38,067 bases of DNA from Desulfobacteraceae bacterium (GCA_003599865.1 QZKS01000022.1:1-38067), one strand, 5' to 3'. Shown: positions 7,266-17,116, numbered from the stretch's first letter. The notes: generated by a model not told the origin, from the letters alone. Program-made: numbers and translations.

Positions 7266-9890
7266 TTATGATACGGCAGACAATACCCGATCAACAGACT
7301 GTTTCAAGGCTTTTACTTCATCCGGATGATCAATTTTTTCTCCAAAAGCATTGCGGATATAGAAAATATCCACAACCTGGTCTATTTTGGTTGCGATGAT
7401 TGCAACATGGACATTATAACCTTTTTTAAAAAAAACATCGGTTATCCGATAAAGAAGCCCTGGCGAATCACTTGTAAACACTTCAATGATCGTAAAGAAA
7501 CTGGAACTCTTGTTATCGATATTAATTCGATTCGGTCTTCCTGAGTGGCGGGATTGATGGGTGGGAGGCGCTGTCTTTTTCCTTTTCATTTCAGAATCAA
7601 GGTCCAGACTTCCAATCAATACCTGTTCTAAATTTTTTTCCGCCTTCTTCCATTTTTCGTTCTCAAACACCTGATCAGCGGGAGGCTTGACGCGAAAAAT
7701 GTCAAGGACAACCCCATTCCGCCATGTGTAGGCTTGCGCATCCAGGATGTCCAAGCTATTCATGGTAAATACCCCTGCTATTTTAGAAAATAGTCCGGGC
7801 CTGTCTTTGGCGCATACGGTTACTTTTCTGGTATCTGATTTCCGGTCATATCGGATGTCCCAAACAAACTCCCTTTTTCCGAGTGTTTGATATAATTCTT
7901 TATGCGCATAAATATCATCGGAGCTTACATATAGTTTGTACCGAGGTGAGAGGATATCAAAATGACCTTCGAGAGATTTTCTTTCATCCTCACTTTTCGA
8001 CAGACCGATCGTGTCGGCCTTTTTTTTCATTACGGTTTCTACTGCTTTGGATGTCGCAAGTTCTCCTTTCTCAAGAATCTTCAAAACCTTAAAAAACAGA
8101 TCCCGGAGAAGCGTGGAAGTCCAGTCATTCCATGCTTTCGGTCCGGTAGAAATGGAGTCCCCGACTGTCAGCAAATACAGCATCTTTAATCTTTTTGGAT
8201 CCACGATTCTCCGGGCGCAGGCGATAACGGTTTCTTCATCATGGATATCTCTTCGTGTAGCGGTTTTGATCAAAAACAGATGTTGGCTGACCAGAAAAGA
8301 TACGGTTTCGATCTGATTTGGCTTATAGCCGAATCTTTTCATGACTTTCTTTACAATCTCCGCTCCTTTTTCAGAGTGATTTCCATCATCTTCCCCCTTC
8401 CCGATATCATGCAGCAGCGCCGCCCAAAGCAGAAGTACTCGCTTTGCTCCAATCTCTTGATACAACCTGTGACAAAGATCAAATTCATCGTTATCATTTC
8501 TACCGGCAAAACTTTTTATGGTTCTGACCGTAAAAAGCGAGTGACGGTCAACCGGATACAGATGATAGGTATCATATTGAATACGGTTGACTATTTTCTG
8601 TAGTTCCGGGATATAACAGGAAAGAAATCCGGTGTTCAGCATTTCATTCAATACATTATACTTGACCGCAGGTTTTAGCAGAATTTGTTCAAAAATTTTC
8701 ATATTTTCAGCAGCGCTTCGAAATTGCTTGTTGATCAAATGGGAAAAGTCCTTGATCAATCGTTTGGCCTCAGAACTCAGCGGGATTTTCAAACGTGCAC
8801 TTTCTTCAAATATTTTCAAAAAAAGAATGGGGTTGGCCATCAGCAACTGACTCGACGAGAAGTAAAGCATATTTCCCGATACGGTTAACCCATCTACTTT
8901 ACTTTTTTTCGCCGGTGATTTTCGTTTCGGTTCCGTCACATATGAATATCCAAACTCGGAGAGGACCATGAGGTTGTACTGTTTGATCAACTCCATCCGG
9001 CCGTGAAGGGTTCCGAGAAATCTTTCAACCGCCATCTGCTTGCCAATCATTTTAAACCCCATTACTTTTGACAATTTTTCTTGAAAACTGAAAGAAAGCT
9101 GATCCATTTTCCGGCCAAAAAGATGATGCAGATGATTGCGAACCAGCCATATAAAAGCCAAGGCACGAGTCAATGACTCATATTCATCATGGGATAGATG
9201 ACCGTTATACTCCAGATCTCTGGGTATTGTCAGCCGTGATTTTATCTTTGTAATCCAGAGCATGGTATGGTAATCCCGCAGTCCTCCTTGCCCCTCCTTG
9301 ATATTGGGCTCTAAAAGATAGGTTGAATCTCCGAATCGATGATGACGTTCCATATTTTTTTTCACCAGATCGGAAACCAGTTTTTTGGACCGTCCCTGAA
9401 TCAACAAGGTACTGATCTTTTCTTTCAGTTCAAAATACAAAGTTGACATACCACATAGGAACCTGGCATCCAGAAGCGATGTAAACACATCCATATTCGC
9501 ATGAGCCAACTGTAAGCATTCTTTCATGGAACGTGTTGAATGCCCGACATCATATCCAAGATCCCACAACGGATAAATAATCTCCTGAATCAGTTTTTCA
9601 GCTTCAGCAGGCACGTCATTCTTGAACAGAAACAACAGGTCAATATCAGAACACAAACACTGTTCTTCCCTGCCATATCCTCCTAGTGCAATAATGGCAT
9701 ACGGATTTTTAAAAATATTGAGTACAGGACCGATTCGACTGCCTTCAAAGCTTTCATAAAAATAATGGTCTAAAATCTCAGAATGGTTTTTGATAAAAAA
9801 TTGATTATCCCCTTTTAAAAAAAGCGAAACAAGATCTTCCTTTTCTTTTCGAAATTTCAGTAATATTTGATTATCCATATTTATTTGCAT
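7266..9890 (-). CDS. glnD: [Protein-PII] uridylyltransferase / uridylyl-removing enzyme
   Basis: The 874-residue protein has the full GlnD architecture. The nucleotidyltransferase domain carries GGYGREEQCLCSDIDLL at residues 70-86 with the catalytic Asp pair, then GGLRDYHTMLW at 202-212. The HD domain has ALLHDIGKG at 491-499 and NHSEKG just after. Two ACT domains lie at about 700-760 and 800-860. GlnD senses glutamine and controls PII proteins by adding or removing UMP, linking nitrogen status to glutamine synthetase. The length is standard. An ATG five codons in (MDNQIL) is an alternative start, but the first ATG has a GGAA site. No glnB, glnK, glnA or amtB gene is nearby. Confidence 0.95.
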   Translation of the reverse strand: MQINMDNQILLKFRKEKEDLVSLFLKGDNQFFIKNHSEILDHYFYESFEGSRIGPVLNIFKNPYAIIALGGYGREEQCLCSDIDLLFLFKNDVPAEAEKLIQEIIYPLWDLGYDVGHSTRSMKECLQLAHANMDVFTSLLDARFLCGMSTLYFELKEKISTLLIQGRSKKLVSDLVKKNMERHHRFGDSTYLLEPNIKEGQGGLRDYHTMLWITKIKSRLTIPRDLEYNGHLSHDEYESLTRALAFIWLVRNHLHHLFGRKMDQLSFSFQEKLSKVMGFKMIGKQMAVERFLGTLHGRMELIKQYNLMVLSEFGYSYVTEPKRKSPAKKSKVDGLTVSGNMLYFSSSQLLMANPILFLKIFEESARLKIPLSSEAKRLIKDFSHLINKQFRSAAENMKIFEQILLKPAVKYNVLNEMLNTGFLSCYIPELQKIVNRIQYDTYHLYPVDRHSLFTVRTIKSFAGRNDNDEFDLCHRLYQEIGAKRVLLLWAALLHDIGKGEDDGNHSEKGAEIVKKVMKRFGYKPNQIETVSFLVSQHLFLIKTATRRDIHDEETVIACARRIVDPKRLKMLYLLTVGDSISTGPKAWNDWTSTLLRDLFFKVLKILEKGELATSKAVETVMKKKADTIGLSKSEDERKSLEGHFDILSPRYKLYVSSDDIYAHKELYQTLGKREFVWDIRYDRKSDTRKVTVCAKDRPGLFSKIAGVFTMNSLDILDAQAYTWRNGVVLDIFRVKPPADQVFENEKWKKAEKNLEQVLIGSLDLDSEMKRKKTAPPTHQSRHSGRPNRINIDNKSSSFFTIIEVFTSDSPGLLYRITDVFFKKGYNVHVAIIATKIDQVVDIFYIRNAFGEKIDHPDEVKALKQSVDRVLSAVS

Positions 9891-10194
9891 TACGATTCCG
9901 TTAAATTAAATGAAAAGATATTCATCAAAAAGTCGTTTGCTCCCTTGTCATATGAAAAAATGGTTTGCTGGGAAATACTGCCAAAAAGCTTGCAACATAC
10001 AAGCCAAACCAGAACCAGCATTTTCAACTTATCATTTCAATAGATTAAAAACAATGCTCTGAAAATTTTCTTACAATTATGTAATTCATGCTGTTTCTTA
10101 ACAAAAATGTTATTTTTGGTTTGCAAATGAAAGGATCTTGCCGGAGCAAATCTTTTTTTCCGGAAAGTGGCCAGTGAGGTGCTTCCTGCGTTGG
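9891..10194. other. 304-bp intergenic region upstream of glnD
   Basis: No gene is seen here. It should hold the glnD promoter on the minus strand, but I found no convincing -35/-10 pair. A short inverted repeat GCTTG-N7-CAAGC lies near 9988-10004. No strong terminator for the phosphatase gene was recognised. Confidence 0.4.
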
Positions 10195-11196
10195 TTATTC
10201 CAGCAAATCTTTCCGTAATACTTGAATTGTATCGGATTTTAATCCGGCCTTACGCAAAAAATATTCTTCCGCAGAACCATACTTTTTCCGAATATGATCC
10301 AGCAGAGCAATAATGGCATCCTTGGGGGCCGTGAGATACGGATTAATTTTTTCCCGTTCAACGCCGTAAGTCTTAAAATAAGCGAATAGTTTTTCCAGAA
10401 AATCAGCGAGAAAAAAATTGGAAATCCCATGATCGTGGATAATGGTTTCCTCAGGTACTCCAAGCAGTAGAAGCAAAAGGGCTGCAAACGTTCCGGTTCT
10501 GTCTTTTCCGGCAGTACAGTGAAAAACGAGAGGTCGGTTCTCCGCTATGGAAAGACAATTCATGACCATGCCCCATGTTTGGGCATATTGATCAATATTG
10601 GTAATATATCCATCCCTCATAAAGGACTCAGTTAGCCAACCGGTATCTCCTTTCTTCAGTCTTTCCAGCGCTGACAATGTATCAAAGCTGTGGCTGGAAA
10701 CAGGAAGATGAAAAAAAACGATGGAACCGTCACGTGGAAGACGATCAGGAGACCTCTCCATCTCGGCCTTACCCCGAAAATCAAAAACTGTTTTTAATCC
10801 CATTTGATTCAATATAAAATGATCTTTCTGTGTTAATTTTGACAGAGAATCTGATCTAAAAATTTTCCCCCATTTGACATGTTTTCCCGTATCGGTTTTG
10901 TATCCGCCAAGATCCCTAAAATTCAAAGTACCTTCCAGATGTACCAATCTTTCCGCCGAAATAATTCTCTGGCCATTTTCCGATATGATGGAAAAATATC
11001 GCCGGAAATCAAAGGCGCGATCCTTACACGCAAACTCGTTTTTCCCCTTCAGTTTTGCAATCGGGTTCAAATAGTCAATATCATCCGGCGTATTACCGGA
11101 ATAAATGGACACAGTCCGGTCCTGATGATCCGAAACCCAGCTGATCTTCAGAAAACCATCCTGATCTCTATCCACACCTACATGACGAATACTCAT
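10195..11196 (-). CDS. Tyrosine/dual-specificity protein phosphatase family protein
   Basis: The 333-residue protein carries the phosphatase P-loop HCTAGKDRTG (the CxxGKDRT form of C-x5-R) at about residues 226-235 and the upstream family motif LNFRDLGGY near residue 91. These mark the bacterial tyrosine-phosphatase family that includes lipid- and protein-directed members; the nucleophile is the Cys of HCTAG. The N-terminal 80 residues look like a small beta-rich domain with no assigned function. The ATG at 11196 is preferred (GGA 7 nt upstream) over a GTG at 11214. No signal peptide is present. The substrate is unknown; neighbouring glnD gives no clue. Confidence 0.83.
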   Translation of the reverse strand: MSIRHVGVDRDQDGFLKISWVSDHQDRTVSIYSGNTPDDIDYLNPIAKLKGKNEFACKDRAFDFRRYFSIISENGQRIISAERLVHLEGTLNFRDLGGYKTDTGKHVKWGKIFRSDSLSKLTQKDHFILNQMGLKTVFDFRGKAEMERSPDRLPRDGSIVFFHLPVSSHSFDTLSALERLKKGDTGWLTESFMRDGYITNIDQYAQTWGMVMNCLSIAENRPLVFHCTAGKDRTGTFAALLLLLLGVPEETIIHDHGISNFFLADFLEKLFAYFKTYGVEREKINPYLTAPKDAIIALLDHIRKKYGSAEEYFLRKAGLKSDTIQVLRKDLLE

Positions 11197-11336
11197 AATA
11201 GATTCCAATTCCACGATTTTTTATCCGGACCTTCATAATCCCACGCAGCCTTTTCAAAAGAAAAAACCATCAAAACTATTACAAAATATCTTCTGTTTTA
11301 TGCAACCACATTTTCCGGTTGGCGGAAAATCAGTCT

Positions 11337-11396
11337 ATAAAAACAGAAGCCATCCCAAAAGATTTCAATCTCTCGACAATCTTTTGCAATGGCTTC
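11337..11396 (-). terminator. Rho-independent terminator of the SCP2-DUF2148-acyl-CoA operon
   Basis: The stem pairs GAAGCCAT plus CAAAAGAT (11346-11363) with ATCTTTTG plus ATGGCTTC (11379-11396): 16 base pairs with one 2-nt internal loop and a 15-nt apical loop. On the minus strand it is followed by TTTTT (11343-11339). It lies about 40 bp beyond the stop of the SDR gene. Confidence 0.88.
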
Positions 11397-11434
11397 TTGC
11401 TTATGGCGAATTCGAAAAAATGACTCCGTACAAA

Positions 11435-12208
11435 TCATTCAGATGAAAACGTTAATGATCGCACCAGAAATCGAGTGATGTGACTATTCCCTATTTTTGT
11501 TAAGAACATCAACAATTTCAAATGCAAGCTTACAATCCAGTGAACCCTGCGCCCGCATACCGCTTTCCAGACGATCTCTGCAACCTGATCCGGTGAAACT
11601 CTTACTCCCAGCTTGCCGACGCTGGAAGCTTTCTGTCTGGCATTCATGATCATGGGTGTAGTAACATAAGGTGCCATAATATCACACACCCAGATTCCCT
11701 GATCTTCAAATTCAATATTCAAAGCTTCCGTAAGACCCCGAACGGCAAATTTTGTGCTGGAATAAACAGCCAGTTCAGGCGTGCCATAAACCGCAGATCC
11801 GGAAGACATGTTGATGATTCTGCTATTTTCCGTATTCTTGAGAATAGTAAAACCCGCATCAATACAGTTCAAAATACCAATTAGATTGATATCCACCATT
11901 TTTTTCTGAATGTTCAGCGGTATCTTTTCATGGTGCCCCATCTGGAGAATGCCGGCACAGTTAAAAAGAGCATTCATTTTCCCGTCTGTCTTTTCGGAAA
12001 AAAAACGGATTGCATCTTTCACGCTTTGCGGATCAGCTACATCCATCTTTTTCATGCATGCTTTCTGTTCATCAAATTTTGAAAAAAAAGAAGTCAGATC
12101 CTTTTCATTAACGTCAAACAATCCGACATACCACCCTCTGCGGTAAAACAATTCAGCAGTGGCCTTCCCAATGCCGGACGCAGCACCGGTTATGGCGATA
12201 CTTTTCAT
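11435..12208 (-). CDS. Short-chain dehydrogenase/reductase
   Basis: This 257-residue classical SDR has the NAD(P)-binding motif TGAASGIG near residue 7, NCAG near 86, an active-site Ser in NMSSGSA, and the catalytic YSSTK at about 150. The final 35 residues are rich in hydrophobic and basic residues. It is the last gene of the seven-gene operon that begins with SCP2, 36 bp after the thiolase. SDRs in such operons usually oxidise hydroxyacyl-CoA or related alcohols, but the substrate cannot be read from the sequence. GGGAG precedes both the ATG at 12208 and a TTG one codon upstream, so the start could be either. Confidence 0.87.
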   Translation of the reverse strand: MKSIAITGAASGIGKATAELFYRRGWYVGLFDVNEKDLTSFFSKFDEQKACMKKMDVADPQSVKDAIRFFSEKTDGKMNALFNCAGILQMGHHEKIPLNIQKKMVDINLIGILNCIDAGFTILKNTENSRIINMSSGSAVYGTPELAVYSSTKFAVRGLTEALNIEFEDQGIWVCDIMAPYVTTPMIMNARQKASSVGKLGVRVSPDQVAEIVWKAVCGRRVHWIVSLHLKLLMFLTKIGNSHITRFLVRSLTFSSE

Positions 12209-12244
12209 CAACGTTCATTTCTCCCAAAGCAGATAAGATCCGGA

Positions 12245-13483
12245 TTATACTTTTTCAAGAATATGAATGCACATGGCAGCTTCTTCCACACCGATATTGC
12301 CCCCTCCGTTTTCAGCAAGTCCCAGTCTCGCCCCTTCCACCTGACGCTTTCCAGCCTCACCACGCAACTGAACACCGATCTCATAAATCTGAGCCAGACC
12401 GGAGGCTCCGATCGGATGGCCGCGGCACTCCAACCCACCACTTGTGTTTACAGGTTGTTTACCGCCAAGTCTTGTGGCTCCGGTCTCCGCATAGGGTCCA
12501 CCATCACCGATTGAACAAAAACCCATTGCTTCCGTTTGATGGAGCTCCCCATATGCGGTTGCGTCGTGGAGTTCTGCAAGACTGATATCAGATGGCCCGA
12601 CACCGGCGGTGCTGTAGGCCTCTTTTGCCAGACGCTCTCCAATATCTTCACCATCGAGCCCTCGATCTGAACCGGTACCCAGCACAGATGCCCTTATTTG
12701 AATAGGACGGGCACCGGACAGCTTTTTTAAAAATTTTTCGGAACAGACAATGGCTGCGGCTGCACCGTCACCGACGGGCGCACACATGGCCCGTGTCAAA
12801 GGATAGGCAATCGGCTTATCCGCTAAAACCTCTTCCATGGTCATATCCATTTGATACTGGGACATGGGATTTAATGAACCGTGCCAATGGTTTTTTGAAC
12901 AGATCAAAGCCAGCTGCTTCTGTGTAGAGCCGTAGGTACTCATGTGCCATCTTGCACCCATGGCATATGCATCCATAAATATACTTCGGCCCTCTCCCGG
13001 CCGGGTCTGATCCGCGGGAATTTCTACTGTAAATGTTTTATTCAGCTCTTCCATTGTCTTTAGCTGTTTTTCAAAATTACCGACATCCATGCAGGTAGCA
13101 TAGGCTGAAAGCGACAATGCCTTATTGGGATTGGTTATTTTTTCAGATCCCAGGGCAATGGCCACATCATACATTTGAGCCCGGATACCGGTATATGCGA
13201 GGTGAAGCGCTGTTGATGCTCCGGCACAGGCATTTTCAACATTTGTTACCGGAATCTTCTCAATTCCCATGGAACGGAGAGCAACCTCACCTCTTATGGA
13301 ATGCTGATTATCAAACATGCCCCAAAAGGTATTGGAAAAAAAAGCCGCCTGCAAATTCTCTTTTTCCAGTCCGGCATCTTCCAGCGCCAGGCGTGTAACT
13401 TCGTGAGCCATATCACGAACGCCACGGTCCGGATACTTGTTGAACCGAATCATCCCAAGTCCTATAATATAAACATGTTCCAT
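12245..13483 (-). CDS. Thiolase family protein (SCPx/acetyl-CoA acyltransferase type)
   Basis: This 412-residue thiolase keeps all catalytic elements: the nucleophilic Cys86 in ENACAGAS, the His306-Asp307 pair in ELHDATAYGEL, and Cys353/His356 in GGLECRGHPIGASGL. It belongs to the thiolase branch with an HD motif, as in SCPx, rather than the NEAFA type. Thiolases cleave 3-ketoacyl-CoA with CoA to give acetyl- or propionyl-CoA. AAGGAAAAG lies directly upstream of the ATG. It sits between an acyl-CoA dehydrogenase and an SDR, the expected order for a beta-oxidation operon. It has no DUF35 partner adjacent, unlike the thiolase at 28891-30099. Confidence 0.92.
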   Translation of the reverse strand: MEHVYIIGLGMIRFNKYPDRGVRDMAHEVTRLALEDAGLEKENLQAAFFSNTFWGMFDNQHSIRGEVALRSMGIEKIPVTNVENACAGASTALHLAYTGIRAQMYDVAIALGSEKITNPNKALSLSAYATCMDVGNFEKQLKTMEELNKTFTVEIPADQTRPGEGRSIFMDAYAMGARWHMSTYGSTQKQLALICSKNHWHGSLNPMSQYQMDMTMEEVLADKPIAYPLTRAMCAPVGDGAAAAIVCSEKFLKKLSGARPIQIRASVLGTGSDRGLDGEDIGERLAKEAYSTAGVGPSDISLAELHDATAYGELHQTEAMGFCSIGDGGPYAETGATRLGGKQPVNTSGGLECRGHPIGASGLAQIYEIGVQLRGEAGKRQVEGARLGLAENGGGNIGVEEAAMCIHILEKV

Positions 13484-13509
13484 TCTTTTCCTTCCTTCAT
13501 TTTGTTTGA

Positions 13510-14727
13510 TTATAGATGGTGGGCTCCTGTTATCATCAGGCTGTCATTCGCACCGTCTTCAATAAGCCCGGCACGAGCATCCCGGAAAAACTTTTCAATC
13601 GGATATTCACAACTCAATCCGTTTCCGCCAAAAATCTGAATGGCCTCGCTGGTGACTTCCAGTGAGACATTGGTACAAAAAACCTTTGATGCAATCGAGT
13701 ACTCAATCATAGGCGGCGTATTGTTATAATTATAGATCATGGCGGAACGAGATAAAGCCCTTGCCGCCTCAATCTTCATAAACATATTGAACAATTTATG
13801 TTTGATCAACTGATGCTCAAAAAGCGGTTTCCCTCCTTGAATACGTTTTTTCGAATAGGCCAGCGCTTCCTCATATGCGGCCCTTGCGACACCGACAAAC
13901 ATCGCCCCCATACCCGCATTGGCTGTAGAAAGTGTGATATCCAGCATGGAATCGTAGCTTTCCTCGTCTACAAGCATGTACTCCTTTGGTACCCTCACCT
14001 GATCAAAAAAAATTTCCCCCTGATTCAGGGCACGTTGCCCCATCTTGTTGAGCGGCTTGCCCCTGCGCACACCGGGACGATCAAGGGGGATAATACAGAT
14101 TCCACCACCGGACATGCCTTTGGAAGGATCAATGGTCAGATAGGCAAGGGTCTGGTTGGCGATGGTACCATTGGAAACCCATGCAGACTTCTGTCCTTCG
14201 ATAACCCATTCATCACCATCAAGTCGGGCTGTCACTTGTCCGGAAATATTTGAATCCGTAAATTGAGGCGTATATGGACAAAGCGTATCCGTTCCATGCT
14301 CCGGCTCCGTGATTCCCCAGCATCCGATAATGGAAGCATCCTTGCATTGACAAAATGGTTCGATAATTTCATCAATCAGACGTTCCGAAGGAACCATGGA
14401 TGCAAAAAAAGCAGGAAAGCAGGAAACCCCCAGACCGATAGCAAAGTCAACACTTCCCCAGGCAAGTTCTTCCAGCACGATGTGTGTTTCCAAGGGATCG
14501 GTTGCCAATCCTCCATAGGTATCCGGGATAAAAATCGTATGGTACCCCAGGTCATATCCTTTTTTCATTGTATTCCAGAACAAATCACTTTGTATTACTT
14601 CCTCCGGCGCCATTTTATCAAGCTCAATACCGGCAGGCCGTAAAACCTCCTTTGCAAAACGATGCGTTTCTTCCTTGATGGCATTTTGTTCATCCGTCAG
14701 TTCGATATTCAATTCTTTATAACCCAT
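13510..14727 (-). CDS. Acyl-CoA dehydrogenase with Asp at the usual catalytic Glu position
   Basis: The 405-residue protein has the acyl-CoA dehydrogenase fold with the FAD and substrate motifs GCWGITEPEHGTD (about 136-147), WVIEGQKSAWVSNG, and the C-terminal QIFGGNGLSCEYPIEKFFRDARAG. In most family members the C-terminal motif continues IYEGT, where Glu is the catalytic base; here it reads LIEDGAND, so by ungapped alignment the base position is Asp (about residue 391). The enzyme introduces a double bond into an acyl-CoA and passes electrons to EtfAB. AGGAG precedes the ATG; a GTG one codon upstream is also possible. It lies between the acyl-CoA synthetase and the thiolase. The ring or chain substrate is unknown. 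Confidence 0.9.
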   Translation of the reverse strand: MGYKELNIELTDEQNAIKEETHRFAKEVLRPAGIELDKMAPEEVIQSDLFWNTMKKGYDLGYHTIFIPDTYGGLATDPLETHIVLEELAWGSVDFAIGLGVSCFPAFFASMVPSERLIDEIIEPFCQCKDASIIGCWGITEPEHGTDTLCPYTPQFTDSNISGQVTARLDGDEWVIEGQKSAWVSNGTIANQTLAYLTIDPSKGMSGGGICIIPLDRPGVRRGKPLNKMGQRALNQGEIFFDQVRVPKEYMLVDEESYDSMLDITLSTANAGMGAMFVGVARAAYEEALAYSKKRIQGGKPLFEHQLIKHKLFNMFMKIEAARALSRSAMIYNYNNTPPMIEYSIASKVFCTNVSLEVTSEAIQIFGGNGLSCEYPIEKFFRDARAGLIEDGANDSLMITGAHHL

Positions 14728-14793
14728 CACGATCTGCTCCTTTCATCCAAAAAAGACATCGGATTATGACTGGTTTTATTCCATTAAACAATC

Positions 14794-16410
14794 TCACGAT
14801 CGGTAATCATCAAATTTATAGACATTCTCACCATCTGTTTTGAACTGCCCCCTCAGTACCCGGTCCAATGCTTTTTCCGATATGGTTTTCGGGATCTCAT
14901 CAACAATCTGAAGGTATGATGGAATAAAATTTGATTCTATGTCTGTTTTGCACTTCTCATAAATTATCTTTGGATCAATTGATCTACCTGGAACAGGAGC
15001 GATTGCAGCCACAAGATCACTCTCTCCGGGGGCACCGGAAGCGGATGGAATACCGTAAACACAAACTTCACTGACATCAGGATGTTCACCAATAACCTTC
15101 TCAATGTGGTCCGGTTGGATAAAATCTCCTGCTCGTCTGAGTTCACTTCCTTTTCGACATACAAAATAATACCAACCCTCTGCATCTTTTCTCACGAGAT
15201 CGCCGGTTCGCAACCAGCCGCCGCGGGTTTTCTTTTCTGAAGCATCTGGAAGATCATGATAATCCACCTTGGTTTCCCCGCGGGTCATTTTAATAATCAG
15301 CTCTCCGGTATCTCCATCGGGAACCTGCTCATCATTTTCATCAACAATCCTAAATTCCATCATTCCGGGTAGTGGTTTCCCAAAAGAGCCGATCGGCCCC
15401 CTGCCGGGCGGTTTGTAAGCAAATCCCCCTTCAACAGCTGCATACCACTCCAGAATCTTCACATCAAAACGCCTCTCAAAATCTTTCCAGATGGAAGCAG
15501 GGGTTCCTGCACTGATAACCGTCTGAACCGGATTATCCTTATCGTTCTCCTTTTCCTCCTGGTTATAAATCCCTGCCATCATACCACCCAATAAAGAAAA
15601 AGAAGTACAGCCATATTTCCTACAGATGTCCCATATCCCACTCTTGGTAAAACGAGCACTGAAAACTGCCTTTACTCCAGTACTCAGACTTGGAAATAAT
15701 GTCACCGCCTGAGCATTGCCATGGGTTAAAGACAAACCGGAATATAAAATATCATTTGGTTTATATTTCCAGACAAGCTTTGTGGCAATATTATACAGAC
15801 CAAAGCGGTTGTTCCGGATCATTACTCCTTTCGGGTCTCCTGTTGTTCCGGAGGTATAAATAATCTGCATGGGATGGCGAACATCCATGATTTGTTGCGA
15901 AACCGTATCCCAGGAATCTTTTTCCAGAATTTCATTCATGGATGGATAATCCGAAGAAACCGATACGTCATGCTCAGGACGATAGATCGCACTGACCAAC
16001 TTGATATTCGGTAACCGGCTAATCACCTGAGTAAGCTGAGGCAGCAATTCTCCGGAGACAAACACTGCCTTTGCGTTGGAATTGTCTAAAAGAAATCGCA
16101 ACCTGTCCCCGCGGCTCCGCGGGTCAATGGGCACCATTATCGCGCCTATCACCGGCCCTGCGAGCATCGAATAAACAAATTCGGGATGATTCCTCATAAA
16201 TACCGCATAGGTATCACCTTTTGTCACACCACTATCCAAAAGCAGGCGGGCAACCTTATTGGAATTTTCATACAAGTCCTTATACGTAAGGATATCATGG
16301 GCATAATCTCCATTTTCAAAAATAAGGATTTCCTGATCGGGCTTATCCTCGGCTTTCATTTCAATAAGATGAGAAGCTATGGCCTGATTCAAATGGGCTT
16401 TTGAACTCAT
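14794..16410 (-). CDS. AMP-dependent acyl-CoA synthetase
   Basis: The 538-residue protein has the ANL motifs in order: the P-loop IIYTSGTTGDPKGVMI (about 183-198), WYAAVEGGF in place of the usual YGxTE, TGDLVRKDAEGWYYF, and CRKGSELRRAGDFIQP as the hinge. The C-terminal Lys of PKTISEKALDR is the likely adenylation Lys. It would make acyl-CoA from a free acid and ATP, feeding the operon. The start at 16410 is preferred over an in-frame ATG at 16590, because GGGGGAG lies 7 nt before it and the upstream extension overlaps the DUF2148 gene. The Thr-to-Val change in the YGxTE motif is unusual. It resembles the CaiC-like group in general form; the substrate is not determined. Confidence 0.9.
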   Translation of the reverse strand: MSSKAHLNQAIASHLIEMKAEDKPDQEILIFENGDYAHDILTYKDLYENSNKVARLLLDSGVTKGDTYAVFMRNHPEFVYSMLAGPVIGAIMVPIDPRSRGDRLRFLLDNSNAKAVFVSGELLPQLTQVISRLPNIKLVSAIYRPEHDVSVSSDYPSMNEILEKDSWDTVSQQIMDVRHPMQIIYTSGTTGDPKGVMIRNNRFGLYNIATKLVWKYKPNDILYSGLSLTHGNAQAVTLFPSLSTGVKAVFSARFTKSGIWDICRKYGCTSFSLLGGMMAGIYNQEEKENDKDNPVQTVISAGTPASIWKDFERRFDVKILEWYAAVEGGFAYKPPGRGPIGSFGKPLPGMMEFRIVDENDEQVPDGDTGELIIKMTRGETKVDYHDLPDASEKKTRGGWLRTGDLVRKDAEGWYYFVCRKGSELRRAGDFIQPDHIEKVIGEHPDVSEVCVYGIPSASGAPGESDLVAAIAPVPGRSIDPKIIYEKCKTDIESNFIPSYLQIVDEIPKTISEKALDRVLRGQFKTDGENVYKFDDYRS

Positions 16411-16465
16411 ACTGTATCTCCCCCTTCTATTCCGCCAAAAGGTACTGAAATATGGAATATCATGC

Positions 16466-17116
16466 CTAATCTTCAACAGCGCCAATGAACCCTCGGTTAT
16501 ACGTGGGGAACTCTTTGGCGAAAATCTCGTCCCAGTGTTCTTTAGTCCAGAATTCATGGCGATCAAAATATGGATTTTTCTTGGAAACACTTACGGAAAT
16601 ACTGATCACGATATCGACATCGGTTATTACACCAAGAGCCAGCGCACTGAAAGCAAGTGTGCTGAAAACCCTGCAATGCAAGCCCAAACGGTGTGCCATA
16701 GCGGCTGCTGAATTTGCCGCGATCCCTAAATTCAAATTTTTAAACATACAGCTTGGGCCATTAGCCGTTAGTGATTCCACTTCTTCTGCTTTGTTCAGCT
16801 CTGCACATGTTTTATAACCACAGGCACCACAATTATAATTAAAATCCGATTTTCGTTTATCACCGATAACCATCAGGGAGCAAGGTTCTTTGATCAGTTG
16901 TGCAAGGTGTCTTCCATCTCTTGCAGCGAGAGGGGACATATCTCCCAGGGAAAAGCAGTATTCCGCGATCTGTTCAAGGTCTTCTCCCTCAACGGTGATA
17001 ATTTTTACCGTATTTCTATCTTTAAACCGAAAGCTGTTATGGGCTGCAACCGCCATGAGTTCCACTGCACGATCCAATCCATTGCCTATAAGTTGAGACA
17101 TTTCTTTGATTGCCAT
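16466..17116 (-). CDS. DUF2148 (ferredoxin-domain) protein, copy A
   Basis: The 216-residue protein matches the DUF2148 family. It has a four-Cys set C96-G-A-C99-G-Y-K-T-C104 and C123 that resembles the CGxCGxxxC...C Fe-S motif of RnfB-like proteins, so a [4Fe-4S] cluster is plausible. No biochemical role is established for the family to my knowledge. The ATG at 17116 is chosen because GGAGGAG lies just upstream; an earlier in-frame start at 17143 is less likely. The gene is next to a second DUF2148 gene of different sequence (17240-17911), both between SCP2 and the acyl-CoA synthetase. A redox role linked to acyl-CoA dehydrogenation is inference from position. Confidence 0.82.
   Translation of the reverse strand: MAIKEMSQLIGNGLDRAVELMAVAAHNSFRFKDRNTVKIITVEGEDLEQIAEYCFSLGDMSPLAARDGRHLAQLIKEPCSLMVIGDKRKSDFNYNCGACGYKTCAELNKAEEVESLTANGPSCMFKNLNLGIAANSAAAMAHRLGLHCRVFSTLAFSALALGVITDVDIVISISVSVSKKNPYFDRHEFWTKEHWDEIFAKEFPTYNRGFIGAVED

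Noticed and set aside
11310-11330. ATTTTCC-N7-GGAAAAT inverted repeat between the SDR terminator and the phosphatase gene
   Set aside because: Short and isolated; could be an operator for the phosphatase but there is no promoter to tie it to.
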